Origin: Polynucleobacter victoriensis
GTDB lineage: Bacteria > Pseudomonadota > Gammaproteobacteria > Burkholderiales > Burkholderiaceae
Assembly (NCBI RefSeq): GCF_900187875.1
Contig: NZ_FYEX01000001.1
Coordinates: 372,001 to 436,000, forward strand
Length of the DNA stretch: 64,000 nucleotides
Direction of reading: 5' to 3'
Positions 26,787 through 35,863 of this stretch are shown piece after piece. Position numbers and translations under genes: made by a program. Numbering within the stretch: position 1 is the first letter of the stretch; each line of letters opens with the position of its first letter. The notes under the pieces were generated by a model. The model ran no database searches. It saw nothing but the letters and a program-made list of their open reading frames with translations, and had not been told where the DNA came from.

Positions 26787-28553
26787 ATGCATGGAGTAGA
26801 TTTCATTAAAGACTTGGCCGTGATTATGTTGGTTGCCGGCGTTGTCACCGTGATCTTCCATTACCTCAAACAACCGGTAGTCCTTGGCTACATCATTGCG
26901 GGCCTCATTATCGGCCCATACACATCTGCCGTGCCATTTATTTCTGATGAAAAAACTATTCGTACTTTAGGCGAGCTTGGCGTAGTGTTTTTGATGTTTG
27001 GCTTGGGGCTTGAATTTAGTCTACGTAAATTAGCAAAAGTGGGAGCCACTGCCTTTGTCGCTGCCACCGCACAAATCATTGTGTTGATTTGGGTGGGCTA
27101 TGAAATCGGTCGCTTTTTTAGCTGGACGCCGATGGATTCAATTTTCTTAGGCGCCATGATGGCGATTTCGTCAACGACCATCACCGTAAAAGCTCTCGAA
27201 GAGCTCGGCCTTAAAAAAGAAAAGTTTGCGAATTTAATTTATGGCATCTTGATTGTTGAAGATATTTTGGCCATTAGCTTGATTGTGATGCTCACAGGTA
27301 TTGCGACCACTGGCCAGCTAGAAGCTATCGATGCAGCAATGACTGTGGGTGAGCTAATCCTCTTTATGACTATTTCGTTGGCAGTTGGCATTTTGTTGGT
27401 GCCGCGCTTACTAAATTTAGTAGCGAAGTTTCAGCGCAAAGAGATGCTACTAGTTACTGTATTGGGTCTTTGCTTTGGCTTTTGCTTGCTAGTCATGAAA
27501 ATGGAATATAGCGTGGCTCTTGGCGCATTCTTGGTCGGCGCAATGATGGCTGAGTCACGTCATATACATACGATTGAAAAGTTAATTGAACCTGTTAAAG
27601 ACATGTTCATTGCGATTTTCTTCGTCACCATTGGCCTATTGCTAGATCCCAGCGTTATCTGGAAATACGCCCTACCAATTACCTTAATTAGCTTTGCTGT
27701 GATTGTGGGCAAAGTGATCACTTGTAGCATGGGCACATTTATTACGGGCCACGACGGCATCACATCTATGCGCGTGGGTATGGGTAAGGCTCAGATTGGT
27801 GAATTTTCTTTCATCATCGCCTCACTTGGTTTAGCGCTGAATGTGACAAGTGATTTCTTGTACCCAATTGTGGTGGCGGTATCAACAATCACAACTTTAT
27901 TCACCCCTTATTTAATTAAAGGGTCAGATCCTTTTAGTCAATGGATGGGAACACGCATACCGAGCCCCGTTAAAAATGTGCTTGTTCAATACTCCGAGTG
28001 GATGAGCGAGATTCGTTCCGATAATCAGTTACGTAGCGATTTAAGACCTTTTGTTAGAAGAATTAGTTTTCATGTATTTGTTAATACTTGCGTGGTGATT
28101 GCTCTGTTCTTATCAGCCACCAAACTATTTACCTTCATTAATGAATACGTGGACACTGGGCATCTACCTTGGTTCACAGAAACTTATCAACAAGCAGCGA
28201 TGTGGGGCATGAGTCTTTTGCTATCAGCACCATTCATGTTTGCCATCTACAGAAAATTAGAAGCCCTAGGCTTGTTGCTTGCAGATGTGCGCAGTAACTC
28301 AGGTAATTACTCAGAGAGTGATCGCGCAGCGATTCATCAACTGTTTGCTCAGATGATGCCGGTATTGGCCATCATTGCACTACTACTATTAGTCTCAGCA
28401 CTTAGCTCTAGCATCCTGCCACCAGTTGGCATGTTGTTTATTTTGGCAATCTTTATGGGCACTGTAATTTACTTACTGCGCAAGCAATTAGTCAAAATCC
28501 ACGCCAAACTTCAAATTGCACTTACTGAGTCATTTAAAGAGAATAGCCAATAA
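26787..28553 (+). CDS. CPA2-family monovalent cation:proton antiporter (KefB/YbaL-like)
   Basis: A 588-residue inner-membrane exchanger. The first 380 residues are a Na+/H+-exchanger domain with FMFGLGLEFSLRKL, AISSTTITVKALEELG (the conserved ion-path serine/threonine region), an EDI motif and KAQIGEFSFIIASLGLAL. The C-terminal 170 residues have further helices and a short cytosolic tail, but no TrkA-N/RCK nucleotide-binding domain, which KefB, KefC and YbaL carry. Regulation by glutathione or NAD through such a domain is therefore unlikely. Substrate (K+ or Na+) not determined. Confidence 0.85.
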   Translation: MHGVDFIKDLAVIMLVAGVVTVIFHYLKQPVVLGYIIAGLIIGPYTSAVPFISDEKTIRTLGELGVVFLMFGLGLEFSLRKLAKVGATAFVAATAQIIVLIWVGYEIGRFFSWTPMDSIFLGAMMAISSTTITVKALEELGLKKEKFANLIYGILIVEDILAISLIVMLTGIATTGQLEAIDAAMTVGELILFMTISLAVGILLVPRLLNLVAKFQRKEMLLVTVLGLCFGFCLLVMKMEYSVALGAFLVGAMMAESRHIHTIEKLIEPVKDMFIAIFFVTIGLLLDPSVIWKYALPITLISFAVIVGKVITCSMGTFITGHDGITSMRVGMGKAQIGEFSFIIASLGLALNVTSDFLYPIVVAVSTITTLFTPYLIKGSDPFSQWMGTRIPSPVKNVLVQYSEWMSEIRSDNQLRSDLRPFVRRISFHVFVNTCVVIALFLSATKLFTFINEYVDTGHLPWFTETYQQAAMWGMSLLLSAPFMFAIYRKLEALGLLLADVRSNSGNYSESDRAAIHQLFAQMMPVLAIIALLLLVSALSSSILPPVGMLFILAIFMGTVIYLLRKQLVKIHAKLQIALTESFKENSQ

Positions 28554-28571
28554 GTAAGCGATAATCTGCCT

Positions 28572-29306
28572 GTGGAAAAAGTACGCATTTCAAAATTGAT
28601 GTCAGAGCAAGGCATTTGCTCAAGACGAGAGGCCGATAACTATATTGAGCAAGGCTTGGTATTGGTCGACGGCGAAGTGGTGAGTGAATTAGGCGCTCGT
28701 GCCTACCCCCATCAAAAGATTGAATTAAAGAAAGCGGCAATTGCTCAGCAAGCACGTCGCTACACCATTATTCTGAATAAGCCAGTTGGCTACATTTCTC
28801 ACTTTGATGAAGATCGAGAATACAAACCAGCTGCCTCTCTGATTACCCCAGAAAATCAATTTGTTCACCAACTCTCAGCCAACCTACCTGGCAAATTCAA
28901 TACACGTGGCTTAGCACCGGCTGGTCGTCTAGATATTGATTCGAGCGGTTTACTGGTGCTAACCCAAGATGGTCGCATCGCAAAATTATTGATTGGCGAA
29001 AACAGCCCAATTGAAAAAGAGTATTTGGTCCGTGTCGAAGGTTCATTAACAGCCGAAGGTCTACGCTTGTTAAACCACGGACTCAAGCTAGATGATGTCG
29101 CGCTGAAACCAGCCAAAGTCAGCTGGCAAAATACTGATCAATTGCGCTTCGTATTACGCGAAGGAAGAAAACGCCAAATTCGTCGCATGTGCGAATTAGT
29201 TGGTTTAAAGGTCATTGGCCTCAAACGCATTCGTATTGGACAAATCCCACTAGGCAACTTGCCTGTCGGCCAATGGCGCCATTTAGGACCCAACGAGCGC
29301 TTCTAA
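28572..29306 (+). CDS. rluF: 23S rRNA pseudouridine synthase, RluF-like
   Basis: Isomerises uridine in rRNA. The N-terminal S4 RNA-binding domain (ISKLMSEQGICSRREADNYI) is followed by the RsuA-type catalytic domain with the nucleophile Asp in AGRLDIDSSGLLVLTQDG (about residue 122), then LREGRKRQIRRMCE. The 244-residue length is shorter than E. coli RluF (about 290), lacking a basic tail. The start is a GTG. RluF is the best fit from the S4 sequence; RluB, RluE or RsuA are the alternatives. It sits 18 bases after the antiporter gene. Confidence 0.85.
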   Translation: MEKVRISKLMSEQGICSRREADNYIEQGLVLVDGEVVSELGARAYPHQKIELKKAAIAQQARRYTIILNKPVGYISHFDEDREYKPAASLITPENQFVHQLSANLPGKFNTRGLAPAGRLDIDSSGLLVLTQDGRIAKLLIGENSPIEKEYLVRVEGSLTAEGLRLLNHGLKLDDVALKPAKVSWQNTDQLRFVLREGRKRQIRRMCELVGLKVIGLKRIRIGQIPLGNLPVGQWRHLGPNERF

Positions 29307-29418
29307 ATAGTGGTTTTCGTGCCAAAAATCGTCTGTTTTGGTTCACATTCTGAAATATTCCCAAGTCTTATAAGGGCTTAGCGGGCAAAAAAGTCCGAAA
29401 ACACCTAAAATACGGGCT

Positions 29419-30720
29419 ATGAAAACACCTGAACTTTTAGCCCCTGCTGGCAGTCTTGCCATGCTCAACACAGCCTTCGCCTTTGGTGCGACAGCTGTTT
29501 ATGCTGGCCAACCACGTTATTCATTACGCGTGCGCAACAATGACTTTGGCAATCTAGAAGTATTGCGTGAAGGTATCGACACTGCTCACGCTCAAGGTAA
29601 GAATTTTTATCTCGTTTCTAATATCTTCCCTCACGGTGCAAAAACTCGCACCTATGTAAAAGATATGGAGCCAGTGATTGCTCTGAAACCAGATGCATTG
29701 ATCATGTCTGATCCTGGTTTGATTATGTTGGTTCGCGAGAACTGGCCTGATATGCCGATTCATTTATCAGTACAAGCAAATACCGTGAATGGTCACGCTG
29801 CAAAATTCTGGCGCTCAGTGGGTGTGAGCCGAGTGATTTTGTCACGCGAACTATCTTTAGATGAAATTGAGGCTGTTCGCCAAGATTGTCCAGAAATGGA
29901 AATCGAAGTATTTATTCATGGTGCTTTGTGTATCGCCTACTCTGGTCGCTGTTTATTGTCTGGTTACTTCAATCACCGCGACCCTAACCAAGGCACATGT
30001 ACTAACTCATGCCGCTGGGATTACAAAGTGGCTCAAGCTACCGAAGATGCTACTGGTGACATTTACCTTCTTGAAGAAGGTAATCGCCCAGGTGAATGGA
30101 TGCCTATCGAAGAAGATATGCATGGCACATATATTTTGAACTCTAAAGATTTACGCGCCATCGAACACGTTCAACGCCTCACAGAAATGGGTATTGACTC
30201 TTTCAAGATTGAAGGTAGAACCAAGTCACCTTACTACGTGGCACGCACGGCTCAAGCCTATCGCAGAGCAATTGATGATGCTGTCGCAGGTCGTCCATTT
30301 AATCCTGAATTAATGGGTCACCTAGAAGGTTTGGCCAATCGTGGTTACACAGACGGTTTCTACGTGCGTCATCCTGACAAAGATCATCAAAACTATTTAC
30401 GTGGCTTCTCACTCTCAGGTCGCAGTCTTTACGTTGGCAATGTGGTTGAAGTCGATCAGGAAAAACAATTAGTGAAGATTGAAGCTAAGAATCGCTTTGC
30501 AGTTGGCGATAAATTAGAAATCATTCAACCAAGTGGTAACACAGACCTTGTTCTTGAGGAAATCTTCAGCACTAAGGGTGAACCTATGCGAGTTGTACCA
30601 GGCGCAGGCTACACAGTTTGGGCCAAGTTGCCATTAAGCTCTAATGGTGCTTTTTTAGCACGTTATACAACCCAAGATAATGCGTCTAAGCTTGAGCAAA
30701 TTCCGATTATGGAAGCTTAA
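29419..30720 (+). CDS. trhP: tRNA 5-hydroxyuridine modification protein (YegQ/TrhP, U32 family)
   Basis: A peptidase-U32-family protein. The YegQ/TrhP branch is required for hydroxylation of wobble uridine-34 in tRNA, using prephenate-derived chemistry. The protein shows the U32 signature (EVFIHGALCIAYSGRCLLS) and further cysteines in GTCTNSCRW, which together may hold an iron-sulfur cluster. FKIEGRTKSPYYVARTAQAYRRA follows and a small C-terminal beta-domain closes the protein. The length of 433 residues is close to the family (about 450). No clear promoter was identified in the preceding 110 bases. Confidence 0.88.
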   Translation: MKTPELLAPAGSLAMLNTAFAFGATAVYAGQPRYSLRVRNNDFGNLEVLREGIDTAHAQGKNFYLVSNIFPHGAKTRTYVKDMEPVIALKPDALIMSDPGLIMLVRENWPDMPIHLSVQANTVNGHAAKFWRSVGVSRVILSRELSLDEIEAVRQDCPEMEIEVFIHGALCIAYSGRCLLSGYFNHRDPNQGTCTNSCRWDYKVAQATEDATGDIYLLEEGNRPGEWMPIEEDMHGTYILNSKDLRAIEHVQRLTEMGIDSFKIEGRTKSPYYVARTAQAYRRAIDDAVAGRPFNPELMGHLEGLANRGYTDGFYVRHPDKDHQNYLRGFSLSGRSLYVGNVVEVDQEKQLVKIEAKNRFAVGDKLEIIQPSGNTDLVLEEIFSTKGEPMRVVPGAGYTVWAKLPLSSNGAFLARYTTQDNASKLEQIPIMEA

Positions 30721-30762
30721 AACGCCATTTCTTGTCTAAGCAGTTGGTAAAAACTATTAGGG

Positions 30763-30792
30763 AATCAATGGGGCTTTGTAGCCCCATTGATT
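30763..30792 (+). terminator. Strong hairpin after trhP
   Basis: A perfect 13-bp inverted repeat (AATCAATGGGGCT / AGCCCCATTGATT, loop TTGT) lies 43 bases after the stop. TTT follows only briefly. It is likely the transcription end of trhP. Confidence 0.75.
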
Positions 30793-30830
30793 TAAGGTAA
30801 CCCAGCAATCATTTTCAATAAGCTCTTTAC

Positions 30831-31706
30831 ATGAATGTAGTACTGACTCACTCTACGAAATACCGCTATAGCCAAGACGTGCGCTTAGGTCCGCAGATAG
30901 TCAAACTGCATCCCGCTCCCCACTGCCGAACATCGATTGCTGATTACAAGTTAGAAATCTCGCCCAATCCAAAAAACATTGAATGGCTAAGCGATGATTT
31001 TTCTAACAAAACTGCCAAAGTTACATTCGATGACAAAACAAATTATCTAGAGATTCATGTGACGATTGCAGCAAAGTTGGCACCTATCAATCCGTTTGAT
31101 TTTTTCTTAGATCCTTCAGCTGTTCACCATCCGTTTAGCTACGAAGCATCATTAAAGAACGAGTTATCTCAATATCTAACAGTATCTGAGACGGGTTCTT
31201 TATTCAAAGCATTTGCCGAAAAGATTCCCAAAGAACGCCGTCGCAGTATTGAGTACATCGTTTATCTCAATCAGTTGGTGTTTAACAGGATTCGTTATCT
31301 GGTTCGTTATGAGCCAGGCGTTCAAACTGCTGAGCAAACATTAGAACTAGGCTACGGCTCCTGCCGTGACTCAACCTGGTTACTCGTTCAGTTATTTAGA
31401 TCATTAGGAATAGCTGCTCGCTTTGTGTCTGGTTACTTAATTGAAGTGAAACCCGAATGGCATAACCTGAACAGCCCACAAAGCTCTCAAGAGCAAGTTG
31501 CAGAGCTGCATGCTTGGTGTGAAGTATTTATTCCGGGTGCCGGCTGGATAGGTCTTGATCCTACCTCAGGTTTGCTAGCAACTGAAGGTCACATACCACT
31601 TGCAGTTGCACCTTCGCCTCAAGATGCAATGCCTATTTATGGCGAACTAGATGTTTGTGATGTTGAGCTGACGCATCAAATCACAACATCTGCCATCAGT
31701 TCATAA
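30831..31706 (+). CDS. Transglutaminase-like protein (papain-fold, bacterial N-terminal domain)
   Basis: A 291-residue protein with a bacterial transglutaminase-like N-terminal beta-domain (LTHSTKYRYSQDVRLGPQIVKLHP) and a transglutaminase core. The triad is readable: Cys in YGSCRDSTWLLVQLFRSLG (about residue 183), His in ELHAWCEVF (about residue 228) and Asp in GLDPTSG (about residue 243). Members are often found with an alpha-E protein and an ATP-grasp protein; neither is next to it here. No signal peptide, so probably cytoplasmic. Whether it is a protease, amidase or cross-linker is unknown. Confidence 0.85.
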   Translation: MNVVLTHSTKYRYSQDVRLGPQIVKLHPAPHCRTSIADYKLEISPNPKNIEWLSDDFSNKTAKVTFDDKTNYLEIHVTIAAKLAPINPFDFFLDPSAVHHPFSYEASLKNELSQYLTVSETGSLFKAFAEKIPKERRRSIEYIVYLNQLVFNRIRYLVRYEPGVQTAEQTLELGYGSCRDSTWLLVQLFRSLGIAARFVSGYLIEVKPEWHNLNSPQSSQEQVAELHAWCEVFIPGAGWIGLDPTSGLLATEGHIPLAVAPSPQDAMPIYGELDVCDVELTHQITTSAISS

Positions 31707-31726
31707 CTCTATTATTTAGGAAAAAG

Positions 31727-32029
31727 TTACTCAGACTTGTGAGCAAGCGTGAAATGCTCAACAGTAGGTGGCGCCAAGAAGAATGGGCCAACATGTCCAC
31801 GCCAACGTGGGAAAGCCTCTGACTCTCTAAAATCAACTGTGTGGTTTTCTAAGGTATCCCAATAAATCATCAAGATATAGCGACCTGGCTTTTCAATACC
31901 GGCATTAAGCTTATAACCACGAAAACCTTTTGCTGGCGCAATAGCATCTGCAATACCAGCTGCTACAGCTTTTTCAAAATCTGCTTTTTTTGTTGGATCA
32001 ATACTAATATCAACAATTTCTAAAATCAC
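31727..32029 (-). CDS. Antibiotic-biosynthesis-monooxygenase-fold (ABM) protein
   Basis: A 100-residue protein with the dimeric ferredoxin-like ABM fold. It opens with a beta-strand (MILEIVDISID), then a helix, GFRGYKLNAGIEKPGRYILMIYW, and ends in a family-like HxGPFF segment (RGHVGPFFLAPPTVEHF). Relatives include quinol monooxygenases and haem-degrading enzymes. The exact substrate is unknown. It is 22 bases downstream of crcB on the same strand and probably co-transcribed. Confidence 0.75.
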   Translation of the reverse strand: MILEIVDISIDPTKKADFEKAVAAGIADAIAPAKGFRGYKLNAGIEKPGRYILMIYWDTLENHTVDFRESEAFPRWRGHVGPFFLAPPTVEHFTLAHKSE

Positions 32030-32051
32030 TCTAATGTCTCCTTATTTGAAT

Positions 32052-32429
32052 TTACTTAAGCCACTGATAAGTAGCCATGCCTAGCAATGTGAGAGCCAAC
32101 GAACCCAAAACATGAAAACCAATCGTTAGAAAAGCTCTGACGTATGACCCTGATTGAAGAATCGCCACAACCTCCGCACTAAATGTTGAGAAAGTTGTTA
32201 AGCCACCCAAAAAACCTGTGATGATGAATAACTTCATCTCAGTTGGCAGACCAGCGTTTGCCTCAAAGTAACTAATTGACAACCCAATTAGATAACCGCC
32301 CACCAAGTTAGCCACCAGCGTGCCAAGCGGCATGGTGGCCCAAATTGCATTGAAGCTCAAACCCAGTGCCCAGCGCAGCAAAGCCCCCAATGAAGCTCCG
32401 GCACTAATCGCTAATATGGATGGCAACAT
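32052..32429 (-). CDS. crcB: Fluoride channel FluC (CrcB)
   Basis: A 125-residue inner-membrane protein with four helices that forms a dual-topology dimer and lets fluoride leave the cell. Family marks are GASLGALLRWALG at the N-terminus, GTLVANLVGGYLIG, and the Phe-box/Na+ site segment TGFLGGLTTFSTFSAEV. The upstream 97 bases show no fluoride riboswitch that I can recognise. Confidence 0.93.
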   Translation of the reverse strand: MLPSILAISAGASLGALLRWALGLSFNAIWATMPLGTLVANLVGGYLIGLSISYFEANAGLPTEMKLFIITGFLGGLTTFSTFSAEVVAILQSGSYVRAFLTIGFHVLGSLALTLLGMATYQWLK

Positions 32430-32526
32430 ACAAAGTTCTTTCTTAACTGTAATTAATCACTAGGCAAATCTTAACCCGAGACACCCTTTATTCAAAATGG
32501 GCATCAGAGTGGATTATGCTTGAGGC

Positions 32527-33078
32527 ATGAAAAAGAATATTTGCGTATTTTGTGGCTCACGAGATGGCGATAACCTAGATACGATTGCCAAAGCTAATGA
32601 TTTAGGCAGAGCTCTGGCCAACGCTGGCTATGGCATTGTTTTTGGTGGTGGTCGTCTTGGCTTAATGGGTGCCGTTGCAAGGTCAGCCATTGAAGTAGGC
32701 GGCTCTGTCACAGGGATTATTCCCACAGGGTTGACTGCACGAGAGCCTGTTCAACAAGAGTTATCAGAATTATTTGTGGTTGACGACATCATCGAGCGCA
32801 AACGTTTGATGATGGAAAAATCAGATGCTTTTGTGGTGCTACCAGGTGGCTTTGGCACCTTAGATGAACTTTTTGAAGTGTGGACTGGTATGCAAATTGG
32901 CTCGCACACCAAACCAATCATCATTGCTAACTGGGGCGGTTACTACGATAAGTTACTAGATTTTTTAAAAGATGCTGATAAGCATGGTTTTTTAAATGGC
33001 GATCACTTAAATGGCGCTGAGATTATGAATAATGTTACTGACATCATTGCCTTACTCAACACATCATTAAAAAGTTAA
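32527..33078 (+). CDS. LOG-family protein (cytokinin riboside 5'-monophosphate phosphoribohydrolase-like)
   Basis: A 183-residue Rossmann-fold nucleotide hydrolase of the LOG (lonely guy) family. It carries the defining PGGFGTLDELFEVWTGMQIG motif, with its catalytic Arg/Glu context, and an N-terminal nucleotide-binding GIVFGGGRLGLMGAVA. Bacterial members release ribose-5-phosphate from AMP-type nucleotides; cytokinin production is not implied. It is 11 bases before the metallo-hydrolase gene. Confidence 0.88.
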   Translation: MKKNICVFCGSRDGDNLDTIAKANDLGRALANAGYGIVFGGGRLGLMGAVARSAIEVGGSVTGIIPTGLTAREPVQQELSELFVVDDIIERKRLMMEKSDAFVVLPGGFGTLDELFEVWTGMQIGSHTKPIIIANWGGYYDKLLDFLKDADKHGFLNGDHLNGAEIMNNVTDIIALLNTSLKS

Positions 33079-33089
33079 TCAAAGTTCCT

Positions 33090-34511
33090 ATGCATATTAA
33101 GTTCTTTGGAGCCGCCGGTGAAGTAACTGGATCTCGCCATTACCTTGAGGGTGAGACTCGAGGTCAGGCATTCTGCTTCATGATTGACTATGGCATGTTT
33201 CAGGGTGGTAGAGATGCGGACGACAAGAATCTTGAAGCACTACCCTTTGACCCAACAGATCTAGATTTCGTGTTTCTGACTCATGCACACATTGATCACA
33301 GCGGATTACTACCGCGATTATGTGCACAAGGTTTCAGGGGTACGATTTATTGCACTAAAGCCACTAAAGAACTACTCAAGATACTTCTATTAGATAGCGC
33401 ACACATACAAGAAAATGACTTTGAGCGTGCTGAGCGCAAACAAAAACTGGGTAAATGGCGCGGCGATTTGCCCACTGTTCTTTATACAGTCAAGCAAGCC
33501 ACAGAATGCCTGAATCAGATTCAGGCGGTTGAATATGGGCAAGTATTTGAACCCATACCAGGGATTGCAGCACACTTCAGAAATGCAGGTCACATCTTAG
33601 GTTCTGCAATTGCAGTGATTGATATTGAGCAAACGGATGGTGTCGAAGGTAAAAAGAGAATCGTATCTTCTGGTGACTTAGGTATGTTTAATCGCCCACT
33701 GATGCCTGATCCCGACTTGATTGAGTCTGCTGATGTTTTGTTGGTTGAATCAACTTATGGTGATCGTTTACACAGAAGTATTCAGGCAACCGAAGAAGAA
33801 TTGGTGAGCGTCATCAATGACACCATGAAACACGGCGGCAATATCCTGATGCCTGCATTTGCGGTGGGTCGAACACAAGAGATATTACTAATCCTAATTG
33901 GCTTGGTAAAAAAAGGTCGACTACCCCACCTAAATATTCGGGTAGACTCTCCGATGGCAACCGCTGCCACACACCTAACAGAGAAGTATTTTGAAGATTT
34001 AGATGAGGAAGCCAGAAGCTTATTTACTTGGTTCAAAGAACATCAACAAGCCATTGATCTTAAATTTGTGGCTGATGTTGAAGAATCTAAAGCACTGAAT
34101 CGTATTCGAGGTGGTGCAATTATTATTTCTGCCAGCGGCATGTGCGAAGCTGGTCGCATTGTTCATCACCTAGCCTGGAATCTTCCACATAGCCAAAATG
34201 CCATCATCATTACAGGCTTCCAAGCTATGGGTACATTGGGTAGGCGTTTAGTAGATAAAGCACCAACAGTCAAAGTGATGGGTAAAGAAGTGGCTGTGAG
34301 GGCTTCCGTTCATACGATTGGTGGTCTATCTGCTCACGCAGATCAAGAAGGTTTGCTCAGATGGCTTAAAGGGTTTAAACAGGCGCCTGATAAGGTGTTC
34401 GTGATTCATGGTGAATCACATGCAAGTAGTAATTTCGCTGAAGTAATTAAAGAGGAGTTACGCTGGACTCATGTCGTAACACCACAAAAAGGCGACTTAT
34501 TTCCTTGCTAG
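33090..34511 (+). CDS. Metallo-beta-lactamase/beta-CASP RNA-hydrolase-like protein
   Basis: A 473-residue enzyme of the beta-CASP group of two-zinc nucleases (CPSF73/RNase J/YsiP-type). The zinc motif is HAHIDHSG (about residue 64). Others are GHILGSA, SGDLG, ESTYGDR, PAFAVGRTQE (beta-CASP start), SASGMCEAGRI and the late HTIGGLSAHAD and VIHGE motifs. Likely an exo- or endoribonuclease; the precise RNA targets are not known. It ends 15 bases inside the convergent flavoprotein gene. Confidence 0.87.
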   Translation: MHIKFFGAAGEVTGSRHYLEGETRGQAFCFMIDYGMFQGGRDADDKNLEALPFDPTDLDFVFLTHAHIDHSGLLPRLCAQGFRGTIYCTKATKELLKILLLDSAHIQENDFERAERKQKLGKWRGDLPTVLYTVKQATECLNQIQAVEYGQVFEPIPGIAAHFRNAGHILGSAIAVIDIEQTDGVEGKKRIVSSGDLGMFNRPLMPDPDLIESADVLLVESTYGDRLHRSIQATEEELVSVINDTMKHGGNILMPAFAVGRTQEILLILIGLVKKGRLPHLNIRVDSPMATAATHLTEKYFEDLDEEARSLFTWFKEHQQAIDLKFVADVEESKALNRIRGGAIIISASGMCEAGRIVHHLAWNLPHSQNAIIITGFQAMGTLGRRLVDKAPTVKVMGKEVAVRASVHTIGGLSAHADQEGLLRWLKGFKQAPDKVFVIHGESHASSNFAEVIKEELRWTHVVTPQKGDLFPC

Positions 34512-35738
34512 TGATTGTGCGCAGGCAAACCCACTTGCCCAAGCCCATTGGAAGTTATGCCCACCCAGATGTCCTGTGACATCAACACACTCACCTATGA
34601 AATACAAACCAGGATGTTGCTTAGACATCATGGTTTGACCATCTAAAGCCTTGGTGTCCACACCACCCAACATGACCTCAGCTTTTTTCCACCCCAAAGT
34701 CCCCGCGGGTTTAACTGACCATCGAGTTAAGAGATCTTTAAGAGCTTGACGGTCTTTTTTACCGACCTCTGCCCATTTACGACCCAATAAATTCTTTTGC
34801 TCCGCAAACGCTTTAGCCAAGCGTTGGGGGAAAACTATCCCTAAGATGTTCTCAGTGAGTTTGAGGCGATTAGCATCATCATTGAACAGTTCATCACAAT
34901 CAACATCATTCAACCAATTAATCTGAATGACTTCGCCTTCATGCCAATAGCTACTGCCTTGCAATATCGCAGGCCCCGAAAGACCTTTATGCGTTAGCAA
35001 TAAATCCTCATCAAAGTAGCAAACACCATAACGCTGCCCTTTCTGACCAGAACTAACTTTGACTGGAACACTCAAACCCGATAACTCACTCAGATTAGCA
35101 AACTCATCGGATGTGAATGACAAGGGAACTAAAGCAGGCCTTACCTCAACTATTGGCAAATTTAATTGTTTAGCAATATCTAGAGCAAAGTCAGTTGCCC
35201 CAATCGCCGGCACTGGTAGGCCACCCGTGGCCATCACAATCGCTTTAGTTGTTTGTATGCCCTGATTGGTGACCACTTGCCACAATGCTCCAACACCATC
35301 AGTTTGATCAAGTTGATGAATCGACTCTACTGTGACAGGGTTTTTAATCACAACACCGCCCTTGGCACACTCTGCAAAGAGCATATCAACTATCTGCTTA
35401 GCAGATACATCACAAAACAACTGTCCTTTATGTTTTTCATGAAAAGGGATGTTGTAGCTTTTAACTAATTCAATAAAGTCTTTTGGCTTGAACTTGGATA
35501 AAGCACTTTTAACAAAATTAGGATTTAAAGACAAAAAGTTGGCTGGCCCACTATGCATATTAGTAAAGTTACATCGCCCACCACCACTGATACGAATCTT
35601 CTCCCCAAGAACTTCTGCATGATCGAGCACAAGGACTTTTTGGCCTAATTGCCCTGCAACGCCAGCACAAAATAAACCAGCGGCTCCACCGCCAATCACA
35701 ATGGCATCCCAATTGTTCGCACGCTCTGCTGACATCAA
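34497..35738 (-). CDS. HI0933/YhiN-family FAD-dependent oxidoreductase
   Basis: A 413-residue flavoprotein of the HI0933 family (BaiN-like). An N-terminal FAD-binding Rossmann motif (IVIGGGAAGLFCAGVAGQLG) is followed by a GGRCNFTN segment, typical of the family, and a C-terminal GGVDTKALDGQTM..GLYFIGECVDVTGHLGG region closing the FAD site. The physiological substrate is unknown; one member reduces bile-acid intermediates. It stands alone between convergent genes. Confidence 0.87.
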   Translation of the reverse strand: MMSAERANNWDAIVIGGGAAGLFCAGVAGQLGQKVLVLDHAEVLGEKIRISGGGRCNFTNMHSGPANFLSLNPNFVKSALSKFKPKDFIELVKSYNIPFHEKHKGQLFCDVSAKQIVDMLFAECAKGGVVIKNPVTVESIHQLDQTDGVGALWQVVTNQGIQTTKAIVMATGGLPVPAIGATDFALDIAKQLNLPIVEVRPALVPLSFTSDEFANLSELSGLSVPVKVSSGQKGQRYGVCYFDEDLLLTHKGLSGPAILQGSSYWHEGEVIQINWLNDVDCDELFNDDANRLKLTENILGIVFPQRLAKAFAEQKNLLGRKWAEVGKKDRQALKDLLTRWSVKPAGTLGWKKAEVMLGGVDTKALDGQTMMSKQHPGLYFIGECVDVTGHLGGHNFQWAWASGFACAQSLARK

Positions 35739-35818
35739 TAGTTACTTTTAATCTTTGAAAGAGGCTCAACTTTACCTGTATTTTGGCAAGGAGTGGACTT
35801 TAGTAATCAACAAAAGAA

Positions 35819-35844
35819 AAAGCCGTATGTATACATACGGCTTT
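35819..35844 (-). terminator. Terminator of the copper cluster
   Basis: A perfect 11-bp inverted repeat (AAAGCCGTATG / CATACGGCTTT, loop TATA) lies 20 bases after the PCu(A)C gene stop, with a T-rich run (TTTTTCTTTTG) after it on the minus strand. This is an intrinsic terminator and marks the end of the copper-acquisition unit. Confidence 0.88.
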
Positions 35845-35863
35845 GGCATTTAAATCGTAAAGA

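Noticed and set aside
30763..30792. Recombination site (attC-like) from the long perfect hairpin
   Set aside because: No integrase, cassette structure or conserved core; position after a stop codon fits a terminator.
32430..32526. Fluoride riboswitch before crcB
   Set aside because: The conserved riboswitch core could not be found on the coding strand.
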